From Erpobdella octoculata (lineage: Eukaryota; Annelida; Clitellata; Hirudinida; Erpobdellidae), in assembly GCA_963978895.1 (NCBI GenBank), contig OZ022242.1:28876306-28940305 (forward strand): DNA of 64,000 nt, given 5' to 3'. The translations under genes were made by a program, and so were the position numbers. Numbering within the stretch: position 1 is the first letter of the stretch; the number at the start of each line of letters is the position of its first letter. The notes below the pieces were generated by a model. The model searched no databases, was not told where the DNA came from, and saw only the letters and a program-made list of their open reading frames with translations. Positions 1-11,295 of this stretch are shown in pieces.

Positions 1-1206
1 TGCGATGTATTTAGCCATGACCTGGCGCTTGACTCTGGTTGCTTTTATAACTTCGGGTGTTACCCAAGGTTCTTTTTTCTGGACAAATGGAGTTGTTGTA
101 GATGGGATGTGTAGTGCAACCGCTTCGTTGTATCGGTCGATAAGAAGCTGATAAGAGTCAGGTACTGAAAGGCCATCAAATAAGTTTTCCCAGTCGGTGT
201 TTGAAATACAAGATGACAGCGCATTGTCGTCAGCTTTGCTCCATATAAATCGTTTGTGCGACGGAGAAACACGTGAATTGTTCAGACCGGCCACAGCGAA
301 CCGACCGGTTATAAAGCAATGAGATTGGCCCATTGGCGTATATCCAAGTGAGTCAGCTTCAAGTATCTCGATAGCTCGGTCGGGGTCGTTGGTAATAATG
401 AGGTCAAGAGTGCTGCTAGGTGCAACATAACGATTACTGCGGTACGTGAGAAACGTGACAAGCTGTGTAAGGTGCCAGTCGTTGAGGCACTCTTGAAATC
501 TAATGTCACTAGGATGTTCGTTACCTATATGGGCAACTGTTGCCACGCCACCACCCACGTCGATTGGAGTATATTTTGTGTGAGAGAAATTAAAATCGCC
601 ATAGAGCAACATAAATGATCAGCTCAAGGCGGAAAGTGAGCTACGAGCTGTTGGGACTGAAGCAATACATTGTGTGAGATAGTCGTCGTTCAAGTCATGA
701 GGGCGATATAAACAACCAACGAGGAAAATTTCTCCACCGAAACAATTGACTCGCCAGACTTGTTCAATAGCTGGAGAGTTGAACTGAAGAATGCCGGTCT
801 CACTGGTCACAACTTCATCCACAACGTAGATCGCAACACCTCCTCCAGCGCTCCTCTCTCTGTCTTTACGGTGCAGTTGATAGCCAGCTATGGAGGTGTC
901 TGAGGATTTGTTAAACCATGTTTCCACAAAAAACATGACATGTGGTCTAAGCGATTGGTCGAGGGCTGCTATTCTTGCTGTTAGCTCATCGCGTTTATCT
1001 TTATTGAGCGAGCATGGGTTGTTAGACCAAAACCGGAAGTGATTTAGAGACGAGGTAGGTGAAGAGGATTTGGGCTGGCATTTCTTGTTGGGGTGACGCA
1101 TTCTCTGTGGCTTTTGCAAGAATGAATTATTGGGCCTTTTTGAATTTGTGCAGTTGATTGCCACGGATGCCGTATCGAAAGGGCGAATCATTACCAAGTT
1201 GAGCAT
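1..1206 (-). pseudogene. LINE ORF2, endonuclease part (CR1/Jockey-type)
   Basis: Apurinic-type endonuclease domain of a non-LTR retrotransposon, read from about 1206 down to the window edge, where it is cut. The reading frame shows FWSNNPCSLNKDKRDEL, RPHVMFFVETWF, GGGVAIYV and, after a stop, LLYGDFNFSH and STLDLIITND, which are the usual EN blocks in order. One in-frame TGA at 619-621 interrupts it just before the GDFN motif, and the frame stays open on both sides, so this is a single nonsense mutation. It overlaps ORF1 by about 80 bases in another frame. The reverse transcriptase would lie beyond base 1. Family assignment to CR1/Jockey-like is from domain order and motifs; the exact clade is uncertain. 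Confidence 0.8.
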
Positions 1207-1828
1207 TGAGTTTGTTTCTTTCTTGCCTCAACTGGTAGTCTAATTGTCTTTCTGCCTCTGTTAAATCCGGGCTGATATAAACGGCCTTGTACGTACTGTT
1301 GCTTCTCAAACCTTTAGCTGCCAAGAGGGTCGGGTTTCTGAGACTTGCATCAGTTAGTTCCACGAGGATTGGGCCCGGTTTTGCTTGATCTTTGGATCTT
1401 AATCTCTTTATGCATACTGGTTTTACATCAGACTTGCCGATTGAACAAAAAAGATCTTTTACAAACTTTTCGTCTTCAGATCTTTTGTCAACTTGCACTG
1501 CACACGACGGTTCCGGAACTCCGTAAACGATAACATTTTTTTTCCTTTTCTCTCTATCATTCAGTTCATTCATGGAAGCATTCACAACTACTACCTGCGC
1601 AGCTGGCTGTTTTGATTTTCCGCCACCTGATTTAACTACCTGAACCCAATCGTTATTGATAGTCGGAGGTTGCAATGATGATTTTGTTACTGTTAATTCG
1701 GTGGCCAGCTTCTTGATTACAGTTAAATTGTTTTTATCTTTGGTCTCTAGGAGCGTGACTCGCTCGGACAGCGATAAAACCAGAGAAGAAATCTTGCCGC
1801 ACCACTCATGAAGAATTAAATTGAACAA
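1127..1828 (-). CDS. LINE ORF1 protein with RRM-like domain
   Basis: A 233-residue open frame upstream of the EN-coding frame. A predicted coiled coil lies near residues 10-55 (LSLSERVTLLETKDKNNL), followed by a basic linker and an RRM-like fold with the blocks KNVIVYGVPEP and PGPILVELTDASLR. A C-terminal region reads YKAVYISPDLTEAERQLD. This layout (coiled coil, RRM, C-terminal domain) is that of L1/CR1-type ORF1 nucleic-acid chaperones, which coat element RNA and aid target-primed reverse transcription. The frame is intact. The start is taken at the first Met, but a few residues upstream could also be used. Confidence 0.75.
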   Translation of the reverse strand: MFNLILHEWCGKISSLVLSLSERVTLLETKDKNNLTVIKKLATELTVTKSSLQPPTINNDWVQVVKSGGGKSKQPAAQVVVVNASMNELNDREKRKKNVIVYGVPEPSCAVQVDKRSEDEKFVKDLFCSIGKSDVKPVCIKRLRSKDQAKPGPILVELTDASLRNPTLLAAKGLRSNSTYKAVYISPDLTEAERQLDYQLRQERNKLNAQLGNDSPFRYGIRGNQLHKFKKAQ

Positions 1829-2030
1829 ACGCTTTTATTTGCCTCTTTATCTGAGTCAATGAAATAAATTTTTTGAATCTAAAACAACCGTTACGCTCAA
1901 TCTCGTACATTGTTTATTTCTTTCATATGAAATCAAAATTCATTAATTTAACTCGATGTATAGATTAGTTGTTATCTAACCCTAACTCTAACCCTGATCC
2001 TAACTATAACGGACAACTTTAATTAATTTT

Positions 2031-2283
2031 AATTAATTTTAAGCTTAATTCATATCGGAAAACATTCAATTCATGGATTGTCATCCTGAATAAAGCTTTC
2101 CTGAAAGTTTTAGAGCTCTAGGTGGTGGAAAAGTGGGTGAATTTTTGCTTCTAAGATTTGATCACCACAGACAAACAAACAAACAAACTAATAAATAAAC
2201 AAACAAACAGAAAAATTAATGCAATTAAATAAAAGCATTAAAAAACCTATAAAAACCCCGAGCAACGCCGAGTACCCCGCTAG
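2031..2283 (+). mobile_element. Helitron remnants, rearranged
   Basis: The plus-strand 3' terminus at 2255-2283 has the hairpin-forming CCCCGAGCAACGCCGAG followed by ACCCCGCTAG and then T of a TA run, the Helitron end signature. The adjoining 2085-2215 is the 5' body of the same superfamily but in reverse orientation. It matches 25440-25570 in inverted form, including the interrupted CAAA repeat and ATTTGATCACCACAG. So a reversed 5' piece abuts a forward 3' end. Bases 1975-2005 just upstream hold degenerate CTAACC repeats. No coding capacity. Confidence 0.65.
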
Positions 2284-2536
2284 TATATATATATTTGAGA
2301 CTTGCTTTAGGAAACACAACTCGCCATTTGCCAGAAACAACTTTTTGAGCCAAATTTTTGAGCTTTTGGTTTAAGGCTGGTTCGAGACTACAATTAGTCA
2401 AAAACTTCTCCGTTAAACTTATATTATCAGACCTACGGACCGTTTCAACTTTATCAGTCATCATGAGCGTCAAAAGATAAATAAAAAAAGTAAACAAACA
2501 GAAAGAGCCGAAATTGTCAAAGAATTGGCACACCAA
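2284..2536 (-). pseudogene. Penelope-like element, N-terminal remnant
   Basis: Read on the minus strand, the frame ends in a block LEPALNQKLKNLAQKV, GKWRVVFPKASLK and then IYT at a short TA run. This resembles the better copies at 33424-33570 and 41280-41410 (K.VE...KKVVS.K, F...C, then IYIY). It probably represents the same PLE leader-proximal peptide stopping at (TA)n. No hammerhead core was found upstream. The likeness is weak, so the call is tentative. Confidence 0.4.
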
Positions 2537-3134
2537 TTATAGATCAAACCCTCCACTTGTCAAAGCAACAGAAAACGAGGCTCAGCAAAAAGAACACAAG
2601 TAAAACAAAAATGTCATGCTGTTTACGACAGGAATCATAAATTAGTGAAATAACAAAAACTATAACAGTTATACAATTGGAAGAAACCATCAATTTCAAC
2701 GCTTTTGCTGTGAACGAAGAGACCACAATTTCTGCAGATTACATGACAATGAGATACATGTCCAATCTAGGCTGTTTCTGTACTCTTCTCGTTTTAATTT
2801 TGTTTTTGCCAAATGGCAAGTTGTGTTTCTTAAACAAATTGTATGTAACAATAATTGTGCTCGTGGTGGCGGTTTCCCTGAATTCGACTTAGAATAATTT
2901 CGAAGTTAGAATAATTTCGAAGTTAGAACAATTTTGAAGTTAGAAGATTTTCAATAGAGTGGATCTTCTCAGATACAAAGATAAGTGTTATTTTTATTCT
3001 TACAATTAATGCAACGATTCTTGTTAAGAATAAAACTAACTTTGCTTAAACACGTTTTGTAAAAGTCTCGTGGGCGATAAGCCTGGTATTATTGGTCACA
3101 AATTATATTAGTGTAGGTTATTTCCAATTAAGGT
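2537..3134. other. No gene recognised; short tandem repeat
   Basis: AT-rich sequence without a convincing coding frame. At 2891-2945 a 17-base motif (AGAATAATTTCGAAGTT and variants) occurs three times in tandem. The 71-residue plus frame at 2677-2892 has no recognisable domain. The stretch just before 3145 may be the 5' UTR of the LINE fragment that follows. Confidence 0.5.
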
Positions 3135-3440
3135 TGTTTAAATTATGCCTCCTAAAAATAAAAAAGAAATTTGTTTAGAAAACCCATCTGCTGCTGAGGT
3201 GCTTGGTCTTCGGCTTTGTGACTGCTGTTTAAAATCGAATGAGGACAGTATGAAGATCCTGGTAGAAATAAAAGAGTTAACTACAATTCAGTTGTTAAAA
3301 TTGATGGATATGTGGAGCAGTGCATTAGATAAAGGGGAAACAATAGACGTGGTATATACGGATTTTGAAAAAGCGTTTGATGGTGTATCTCATGCAAAGT
3401 TAATTGTCAAATCTTTAAAATTTCGTGAAATTACACCTAA
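3135..3440 (+). pseudogene. Chimeric LINE fragment (ORF1 start joined to RT)
   Basis: Begins at ATG 3145 with an ORF1 amino end (PPKNKKEICLEN... CLKSNEDSMKILVEIKEL) that matches the decayed ORF1 start of the neighbouring minus-strand element at 6060-6140. At about 3279 it jumps directly into reverse transcriptase sequence (TIQLLKLMDMWSSALDKG, then IDVVYTDFEKAFDGVSHAK). The junction shows microhomology (AGT.AACTACA), so an internal template switch or deletion removed the rest of ORF1, the endonuclease and early RT. The RT piece is the same segment found inverted at 3441-3537. Confidence 0.8.
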
Positions 3441-3537
3441 CGCTTTTTCAAAATCCGTATATACCACGTCTATTGTTTCCCCTTTATCTAATGCACTGCT
3501 CCACATATCCATCAATTTTAACAACTGAATTGTAGTT
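3279..3537. repeat. 97-bp inverted repeat of LINE RT sequence
   Basis: Arms 3279-3375 and 3441-3537 are essentially perfect reverse complements, separated by a 65-base spacer that carries the continuation of the RT (GVSHAKLIVKSL). Both arms encode the same RT segment, ending or starting at FEKA. Confidence 0.9.
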
Positions 3538-5243
3538 GACTTTCCTCTCGTAAAGCCGTATTGCCTATAATCTAGAAGCTTATTTCTATCAAAATGTAAT
3601 ATTAATTCATCCTTAATCAATGATTCTAACAGTTTACAGCAGATACAACTTAAAGAGACTGGCCTATAATTACTTGCAGTATTTTTATCACCTTTCTTAT
3701 AAACTGGCGTAATGATGGTATACTTCCAATCATCAGGGACCATTTGAGCTTGCAGTGATTTGTTGTATAAATTGCTTAAATAGCTAAAAATAGAATTTTT
3801 ACATTCTATCAGAACCCTTGAAAAAATATTATCTGGTCCTGCAGATTTGTAGTTATTTAATTTATTAATTTTATTTTCGACCACGTATTTGTTTATTATT
3901 ACTTCCTTCATTATGTGGACAATAATATTATTGTTAATTGTGGGACTTATTTCTAGACTATCATTGCTTATATAAACGCTTTTAAAAAATTCAGCTAAAC
4001 AATTTGCCATATCAACGTCACAAGTTATAGTTGTTGCAGACCCGTTTATATCAGTTTTTATCATATATTCTAACTTAGCTTGACAGTTTCTGTTTTTATT
4101 TATATGTTGCCAAAAAACCTTAGGATTGGTCTTAATTTTTTTGGCCAATTTCAGTGTCTCAGCTTTTTTAATTTTATTAATTGATTTCCTTAATTTGTTT
4201 CTGATATTTTTAAATTCTGCAAAAATATTATTATCTCTAGTTCGGATAAACTTTTTCCATAGTTTATTTTTTGTCCTGCATAGCTCAACCACATTTTTAG
4301 GTAATTTTCTTTTATGGCACTTAAATCTTAAAATTCTATCAGCATCAATGACAGGAATATAATTCCTAATAGCTTCATTCATTACTTGACAAAAGTAACG
4401 CCACATATTGTTAACCGAGTCTTTACTTGCAACATTGTTATTTCTTTCCGACTCATCACAGTACAGATTCTCAATCAAATAATCGTTCATCAAATTATAT
4501 TTTCCACTGTTAAAATCAAATTTGGATATATTGTTAATGGTTTTTGATTCATAAAAATTTTTAATAAAGGAGAAATTTAACACACAATGATCACTTTTAC
4601 CTAGTGGGGAATTATATACTAAATTTTTGATTAAATCGACGTCCTCGACTAGAAGCCAGTCTAGAATGGACTGCTTTTGAGATCCGCGACACCTTGTAGA
4701 TTCCTTAATTAGTTGAGTTAAAAAATTATCATTTAAAAAGTTGATCAGTTTATCTTCAGATGACTTAAAATTTGATTTGTAAGTATTATTTTTCCAGTCA
4801 ACGTTTGGAAAGTTAAAATCTCCAATTATTAATTTTACTCCTATTTTAGATTGGAAAGTTTCTAACAGTAAAAATAAATTATTATTATTTTCTCTACCTG
4901 AATTCGGACTCCTATAGATGATAAGAATAAAAATATCAGGATTTTCATCTATTTTAATACACATATATTCATTGAAATCTATTCCTAAATTTATAATTTG
5001 GCACTTAATATCATATCTAACATAACAAAATATACCTCTAAATCCTTTTTTCATAAAATTATATGAATGCAAATTAAAATTGTTTATCCAGAATTCGGAT
5101 TCAATAAATTCATTTATATAATATTTTGCATTTACCTCAGTAAAAATTAAGATATCTTTTGTTACGTCATCTGTATCTACTAATAATCTTATCTCACTCA
5201 TTTTATTAGTAATGCAATCTACATTTGAATACATAATGTTCAA
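3441..5243 (-). pseudogene. LINE ORF2: endonuclease and N-terminal RT, 3' truncated
   Basis: About 600 codons stay open from Met at 5243. The endonuclease blocks come first (MNIMYSNVDCITNKMSEI, ILIFTEVN, IGDFNFPNVDW, SILDWLLVE, GKSDHCVLNF), then the linker and RT motifs (VPDDWKYTIITPVYKKGDK, NYRPVSLSCICCKLLE, YGFTRGKSTT, IDVVYTDFEKA). The catalytic FADD box and thumb are absent because the element stops at the fold-back junction near 3441. The domain order is CR1/Jockey-type. It lies six bases downstream of ORF1, as in many two-ORF LINEs. The intact frame argues for a fairly recent insertion that was aborted or rearranged. Confidence 0.85.
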
Positions 5244-5248
5244 AACGT

Positions 5249-6007
5249 TTAACTGATTGCATTCTTTTTTATTTTTATTACCTTCATATTTTCTGGTGGA
5301 CCCCTTACCCGAAACATGAATTCCCCCGTATTTTCATTTTGCAGTTTTTTAGCTTTCACAACCAATCTATTTCTTTCGGATCTTTGTTCGACATTTAGAT
5401 CGTGACTAATACCAACGTTTTTCAGATTTTCATCTAACTGTCTAATCTTAACTAAATTTTCCATTATAATATTTTTAGCAATTTTATCATTGAATTTTAC
5501 CAATATTGGTCGTATTTTATCACTCTTAGCCCTTAGTCTAAATATAGCTTTTATAGCAAATTCGCCAATATGCCCCCCTGATAATTGGGAACATAGCTTA
5601 AGAACTTGCGTTTTATCATAAGACACGCATTTCGTAACATCTTGATCTTTTAATTCAGCTACCCTGTATAATAAAATGTTATTTGCCCTATCTTCTAAAT
5701 CGTTGCTAATTTTAATTTTATTATTAGTTTTCTCGATAGCTTTACAAACAAGATGCACCTCTTTGTTTACCTCCTGCACGTTTTTCTTAACCACTTCCCC
5801 CACAACTCCTGCCCAGGACTCCATCACAGATTTCTGTGCCGATCCACCTGAAACCAAGCCTTCAACCTTCTCTTTAAACACACTAGACCACTCCTTTGTA
5901 GTCTTTTTGTTTTCATCCAAACTTTTCGTCGTGCTGCTCGTGAGATTATCAATTTTCAAAATTAATTCTTTAATTTCAATTGCCTGCTTTTCTATTGCTA
6001 ATGCCAT
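5249..6007 (-). CDS. LINE ORF1 protein (coiled coil plus RRM)
   Basis: A 252-residue frame with an amino-terminal coiled coil (ALAIEKQAIEIKELILKID), a Lys/Glu-rich middle and an RRM-like C-terminal half (ANNILLYRVAELKD, IRPILVKFNDKIAKN, FRVRGPPENMKVIKIKK). This is the RNA-binding ORF1 partner of the ORF2 at 3441-5243. Upstream sequence 6008-6140 encodes more of the natural amino end (CLKSNEDSLKILVEIKEL, then TAHEIREMKHVF) but is cut by TAA at a run of A residues just before the annotated Met. The full natural start is preserved in the plus-strand chimera at 3145. The element seems 5' truncated near 6140. Confidence 0.75.
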   Translation of the reverse strand: MALAIEKQAIEIKELILKIDNLTSSTTKSLDENKKTTKEWSSVFKEKVEGLVSGGSAQKSVMESWAGVVGEVVKKNVQEVNKEVHLVCKAIEKTNNKIKISNDLEDRANNILLYRVAELKDQDVTKCVSYDKTQVLKLCSQLSGGHIGEFAIKAIFRLRAKSDKIRPILVKFNDKIAKNIIMENLVKIRQLDENLKNVGISHDLNVEQRSERNRLVVKAKKLQNENTGEFMFRVRGPPENMKVIKIKKNAIS

Positions 6008-6140
6008 GTTCTCATTTTTTTAAAAAACGTGCTTCATCTCTCTTATTTCATGAGCAGTTTCTCTAAGCTCATTATGTGTTGGCTGTAACTCTTTTATTTC
6101 TACCAGGATCTTCAAACTGTCCTCATTCGATTTTAAACAG

Positions 6141-6469
6141 CTTAGAGCATGTCTCAAAGAAAAATTAATCCCATTATATTATTATGTTCACTTTATTATT
6201 ATTTTTAGTACATTAGTCTACGAGCGTTGTTTTAAAATTATTTTTTTATATTTTTATTATTATTAATACAAATGCACAGCAAAATAAACCTGCGTAAACA
6301 GCATAATGGTTTTCTTGACCAGTAGCAGTTTTGTCTTCACTAAGATAATTGAGGCAGTTTGACGAAGGAATAGAAACTTCCAAGTTTTTTTTAAATTCAA
6401 AACAGAAACATTTGGTATTCTGTTGGTAAAAATGTCTTATAAAATTTTACTTTAATAATTTGTATAGAA
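6141..6469. other. No gene seen, AT-rich flank
   Basis: Low-complexity AT-rich sequence with no open frame of note and no recognised repeat. It leads into the (TA)n tract. Confidence 0.5.
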
Positions 6470-6850
<381 letters not shown>

Positions 6851-7002
6851 GAAAAGAAAAAACAAAACATGGATAGAATAATGAAAAGTGAAATTAATTA
6901 AAACCGATAATGAAACAAAATAATAATATTTATTTTTCGAGAATGACATGTTTATTTATTTTACTGTAGGGAGATATTAAAAAATAAATTATATAATTTC
7001 AC

Positions 7003-7700
7003 AGGTCGAAAAAGCAGCGTCATCAGCCAATCATATGCTCAGCCGACTCAGAAAAGCTTTCCGCAGCCGCAGCCTCATACTGTGGCGTACACTTTACCTC
7101 TCCTACGTCCGCCCACATCTTGAATTTGCTGTTCAATCTTGGTCGCCTTATCAAAAGGGCGATATTAACCTTCTTGAGCAGGTCCAACGTCGGGCAACAA
7201 AAATCATTGCAACACTAAAACATCAGCCCTATGAACATCGTCTGCACAGCTTAGGATCACAACGCTACAAGACCGCCGTTCGAGAGGTGACCTGATCGAG
7301 CAGTTCAAAATCGCCCACAACATCGACGACGTCAGCTTTTCCGTTCCGCAAACTCGAGCAGCCGGCCACACGGCATACCACCTGCGTGGCCACAACTGCA
7401 AATTAGAGCGCCAGTATGTCAGAGGTTGCGAAGAGCGATACAATTTTTTCACAAACCGGATTGTCGCTCCATGGAATGCGCTTACGCAATACACAATTGA
7501 CGCCCCGACAGTAAACGCTTTCAAGGACCGCATCTCTTAGGAGTCGCGAGTCCTCCAGCTTCTGTCAGTATAGAGGAGCCTGATGTAGCTCCTCTTCATC
7601 AAAAATATAACTTTCAGACATTAATTTTTTTATGGCTTGATTTTATAGACTTTTTTTTTATATATTTTTGGTTCTGATAATAAACAAAACTCAAAACTCA
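7003..7700 (+). pseudogene. LINE RT C-terminal fragment (CR1-like)
   Basis: 5'-truncated relic holding only the thumb and tail of a reverse transcriptase: VEKAASSANHMLSRLRKAF, LSYVRPHLEFAVQSWSPY, LLEQVQRRATKI. After a frameshift near 7250 it continues as RRSRGDLIEQFKIAHN, RIVAPWNALTQ and a stop near 7540. The 3' UTR runs to about 7700. The motif VRPHLE.AVQ.WSPY is typical of CR1-group LINEs. A 95-base piece of the same family lies inverted at 23549-23645. Confidence 0.8.
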
Positions 7701-7810
7701 ATAAAACTGTTATACATTTAAAAATACGGTCGAAAAGCAAAATCTACTAATTGTCGAACGACAGATCTACGTCACATCTCGAGTAAACCATGACATAGAT
7801 AAAACCCCTG

Positions 7811-7837
<27 letters not shown>

Positions 7838-7841
<4 letters not shown>

Positions 7842-9435
7842 TGCGACTCTTACTAAGGATGACGTCAAGGACCTAATTAAGAACTCTCCAAACAAGTCAT
7901 GTGGTCTAAACCCGGCGCCAACATGGCTCATCAAAGAATTTTCAGAAACCTTGTCCCCATTCGTTACAGATCTGTTTAATAAATCGTTGGACACTGGTCA
8001 CTTTCCGGTCCCATTCAGAGTGGCCGAGGTCACGCCAATTTTGAAAAAATCTACGCTGGATGTTTCTCTGCCTGCCAGTTATCGCCCAGTTTCGAATCTT
8101 CAGTTCATCTCTAAGGTTTTGGAACGGGCGGTTAACAAACAAATTCAACATCACCTGGATGGACACAACCTTCTGCCGGAGCATCAGTCTGCCTATCGGA
8201 GGTGCCGTTCGACGGAAACTGCATTGCTCAAGGTTACTTCGGATGTTCTCGTGGCAACCGATCGAGGGATGGTAACACTGCTCGCTATGCTCGATCTCAG
8301 CGCTGCATTCGATTGCGTTGATCATGGAATCCTCGTGACCAGATTGGAGCGTACATTTGGCATTGATTCTGTTGCTCTTCGGTGGATCGGTTCGTATCTT
8401 TGCGATCGGAGGCAGTGTGTTCGTTATGGAGGTATCCTTTCTGGTTGGTCCTCGATTGTGTGTGGTGTTCCACAAGGTTCAATTCTAGGACCGCTATTCT
8501 TCATTGCATACACTTCAGATGTTTTTGCCCTGGTTGTTCAACGTGGTTTCAATATTCATGGTTATGCTGATGATCTACAAATCTACGATCATTGCGGCAC
8601 TGAGAGTATCGGTGTGCTCGCGGACAGATTGGACGGCTGCGTTTCGGAGATAATGGAATGGATGAAATGCAATCGACTAAAGTTAAATGCCTCCAAGACA
8701 GAGGTCATTCTATTGGGATCCTCTAGACGTCGGTTGCACTGCACCTTTGACGAGATCAATATAGCTGGAAACATCATTCGTCTCGTCGATAGGGTTCGCA
8801 ATCTTGGGGTCATCATAGATTCTCAACTGACTTTCAGCGAACACGTTGCAAAATTGGTCAACACCAGTTACTACCATCTACGACAGATGAGGTCAGTTCG
8901 CAAATCCCTCACGGTCGATTCTTCGCATGCACTTGCCCGCGCTTTGATCTTGTCTAGACTTGATTATTGCAATTGTCTACTCAGTTGAATACCGGATCTG
9001 TTAATGAGGCGGCTTGATGGTGTCATGCGTGCCACGGCTAGGCTGATTCTCCGATTGCCTCGATATGGTCATGTCACTAAAGCGATTCACGACCGACTAC
9101 ACTGGCTGAACATGCAGGCGCGTATCGACTTCAAACTATCTCTCACTGCGTACCGATGCCTCCATGGTTCTGCGCCGTCATATCTCTCCGGTCTGTGCAT
9201 TCCGGTGACTCAGTTTCCTGGCCGATCTCACCTTCGCTCGGCTTCTTCCGGTCAGCTTCTTGTTCCTTCCTGCGGAACCAGGACGTTTGGACCGAGGGCT
9301 TTTGCAGTTTCTTGTCCAACTACCTGGAACAATCTACCGATTGAACTCACCGATCCGGCGTGTGTCGATAGCGTTTATGTTTTTAGGAAACGACTTAAAA
9401 CTCATTTTTTTCTTCGTATGACGAACGGATATTGA
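7838..9435 (+). pseudogene. LINE reverse transcriptase (L2/CR1 group)
   Basis: Long RT frame, open from the (TA)n boundary at about 7838 with no native start, so 5' truncated. Motifs in order: KSCGLNPAPTWLI, PILKKSTLD, SYRPVSNLQFISKVLERA, HQSAYRRCRSTET, AMLDLSAAFDCVDH, GVPQGSILGPLFF, the catalytic GYADDLQIY, LKLNASKTE, LGVIIDSQLTF and LDYCNCLL. A TGA at 8986-8988 breaks the frame, after which the same protein resumes (MRRLDGVMRATARLIL, WLNMQARIDFKLSL, FGPRAFAVSCPTTWN). A (TAA)n tail follows the stop. Everything from RT motif 0 to the C-terminus is present with one nonsense codon, so it is relatively young. Confidence 0.9.
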
Positions 9436-9534
9436 CCTTTTTTGTTTCTGATGTGTGATTCTGTTCGTTCGTTTATTTTAGCACTGCCGCCTCGTGCTCT
9501 GAGAAATTTTTCTTTTTAGAGAGCACGTTAAATA

Positions 9535-10559
<1,025 letters not shown>

Positions 10560-11295
10560 ATGTCGTCCCTGAAGAATCGAAAAAAGAAATGGTCGGGAGA
10601 AGTTGAAACCTTTCAAGAGAGGATCGCACAATTGGTTGAAGAAAAAGATAAGCTCAATAAATCTAAGAAGAAACTGCAATCTGAGTTTGATGACATCACT
10701 GTTCTTCTGGACAACAAAAGGTCAAAGTTCTCAGTAAATGACAAAAAACAAAAAAAATTCGATCAAAGCCTTGTCGAAGAAAAAGCCATCTCTGAGAGGT
10801 TGACAATTGAAAGAGATAACTTGGAGAGGGATCTCAGAGAGCGAAAAACAAAATTTCTCAACATGACTCGACCGGTTGATGGGCTGAACGAAGGTTTGAT
10901 TGAATCAAACAGAGCGAGAAGTCAACTGCAGAGAGAACTTGATGACCTGGTTTCTTCTAAAGATGACGTCGAGAAGAATGTTCACGAATTAGAAAAAGAC
11001 AAAAGAGCTCTTGAAACTCAGGTAGAAGCCCAGAAACAGATGATCAAATAGCTCGAGTTCAAGGAACTGAAAAAGCCAAGTTGAGACTGGAATTGAATAT
11101 GCAAACTTTGAAGGATCAGTTGATGAGAGGAAACGGATGAAGAAGATAGAAAGGGTTTTCTTAAAAAGATAAGAGACGTGGAAGCTGAACTTGAAGAAAG
11201 AGGAGACAGAGGCAGCTTGCGACTAATGCCGGAAGAAAGTTGCTGATACTCTGAAAGTCAAAGTTGAAGCTGTGAAGCAGTTCAAACGTTACCAG
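10560..11295 (+). pseudogene. Myosin II heavy chain tail, processed retrocopy
   Basis: An intronless stretch of myosin II coiled coil. Blocks such as VETFQERIAQLVEEKDKL, KKKLQSEFDDITVLLDN, FDQSLVEEKAISERL, ERDNLERDLRERKTK, ELDDLVSSKDDVEKNVHEL and DKRALETQVEAQ match the rod of non-muscle/smooth muscle myosin heavy chains in order. A TAG at 11049-11051 and later frame changes interrupt it, but homology continues (KLRLELNMQTLKDQL, FLKKIRDVEAELEE, VADTLKVKVEA) to about 11295. Only a fraction of the rod is present, with no head and no poly(A). It is sandwiched between a gag-like relic and an RTE-type LINE, so it is a broken retrocopy or transduced fragment. Confidence 0.85.

Noticed and set aside
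1440..1475. A hammerhead-like CTGAAGA on the minus strand near 1465
   Set aside because: It lies in ORF1 coding sequence and no stem I or GAAA partner can be formed.
2544..2892. Small membrane proteins on both strands around 2.6-2.9 kb
   Set aside because: Short AT-driven frames, no homology or splice support, next to a simple tandem repeat.
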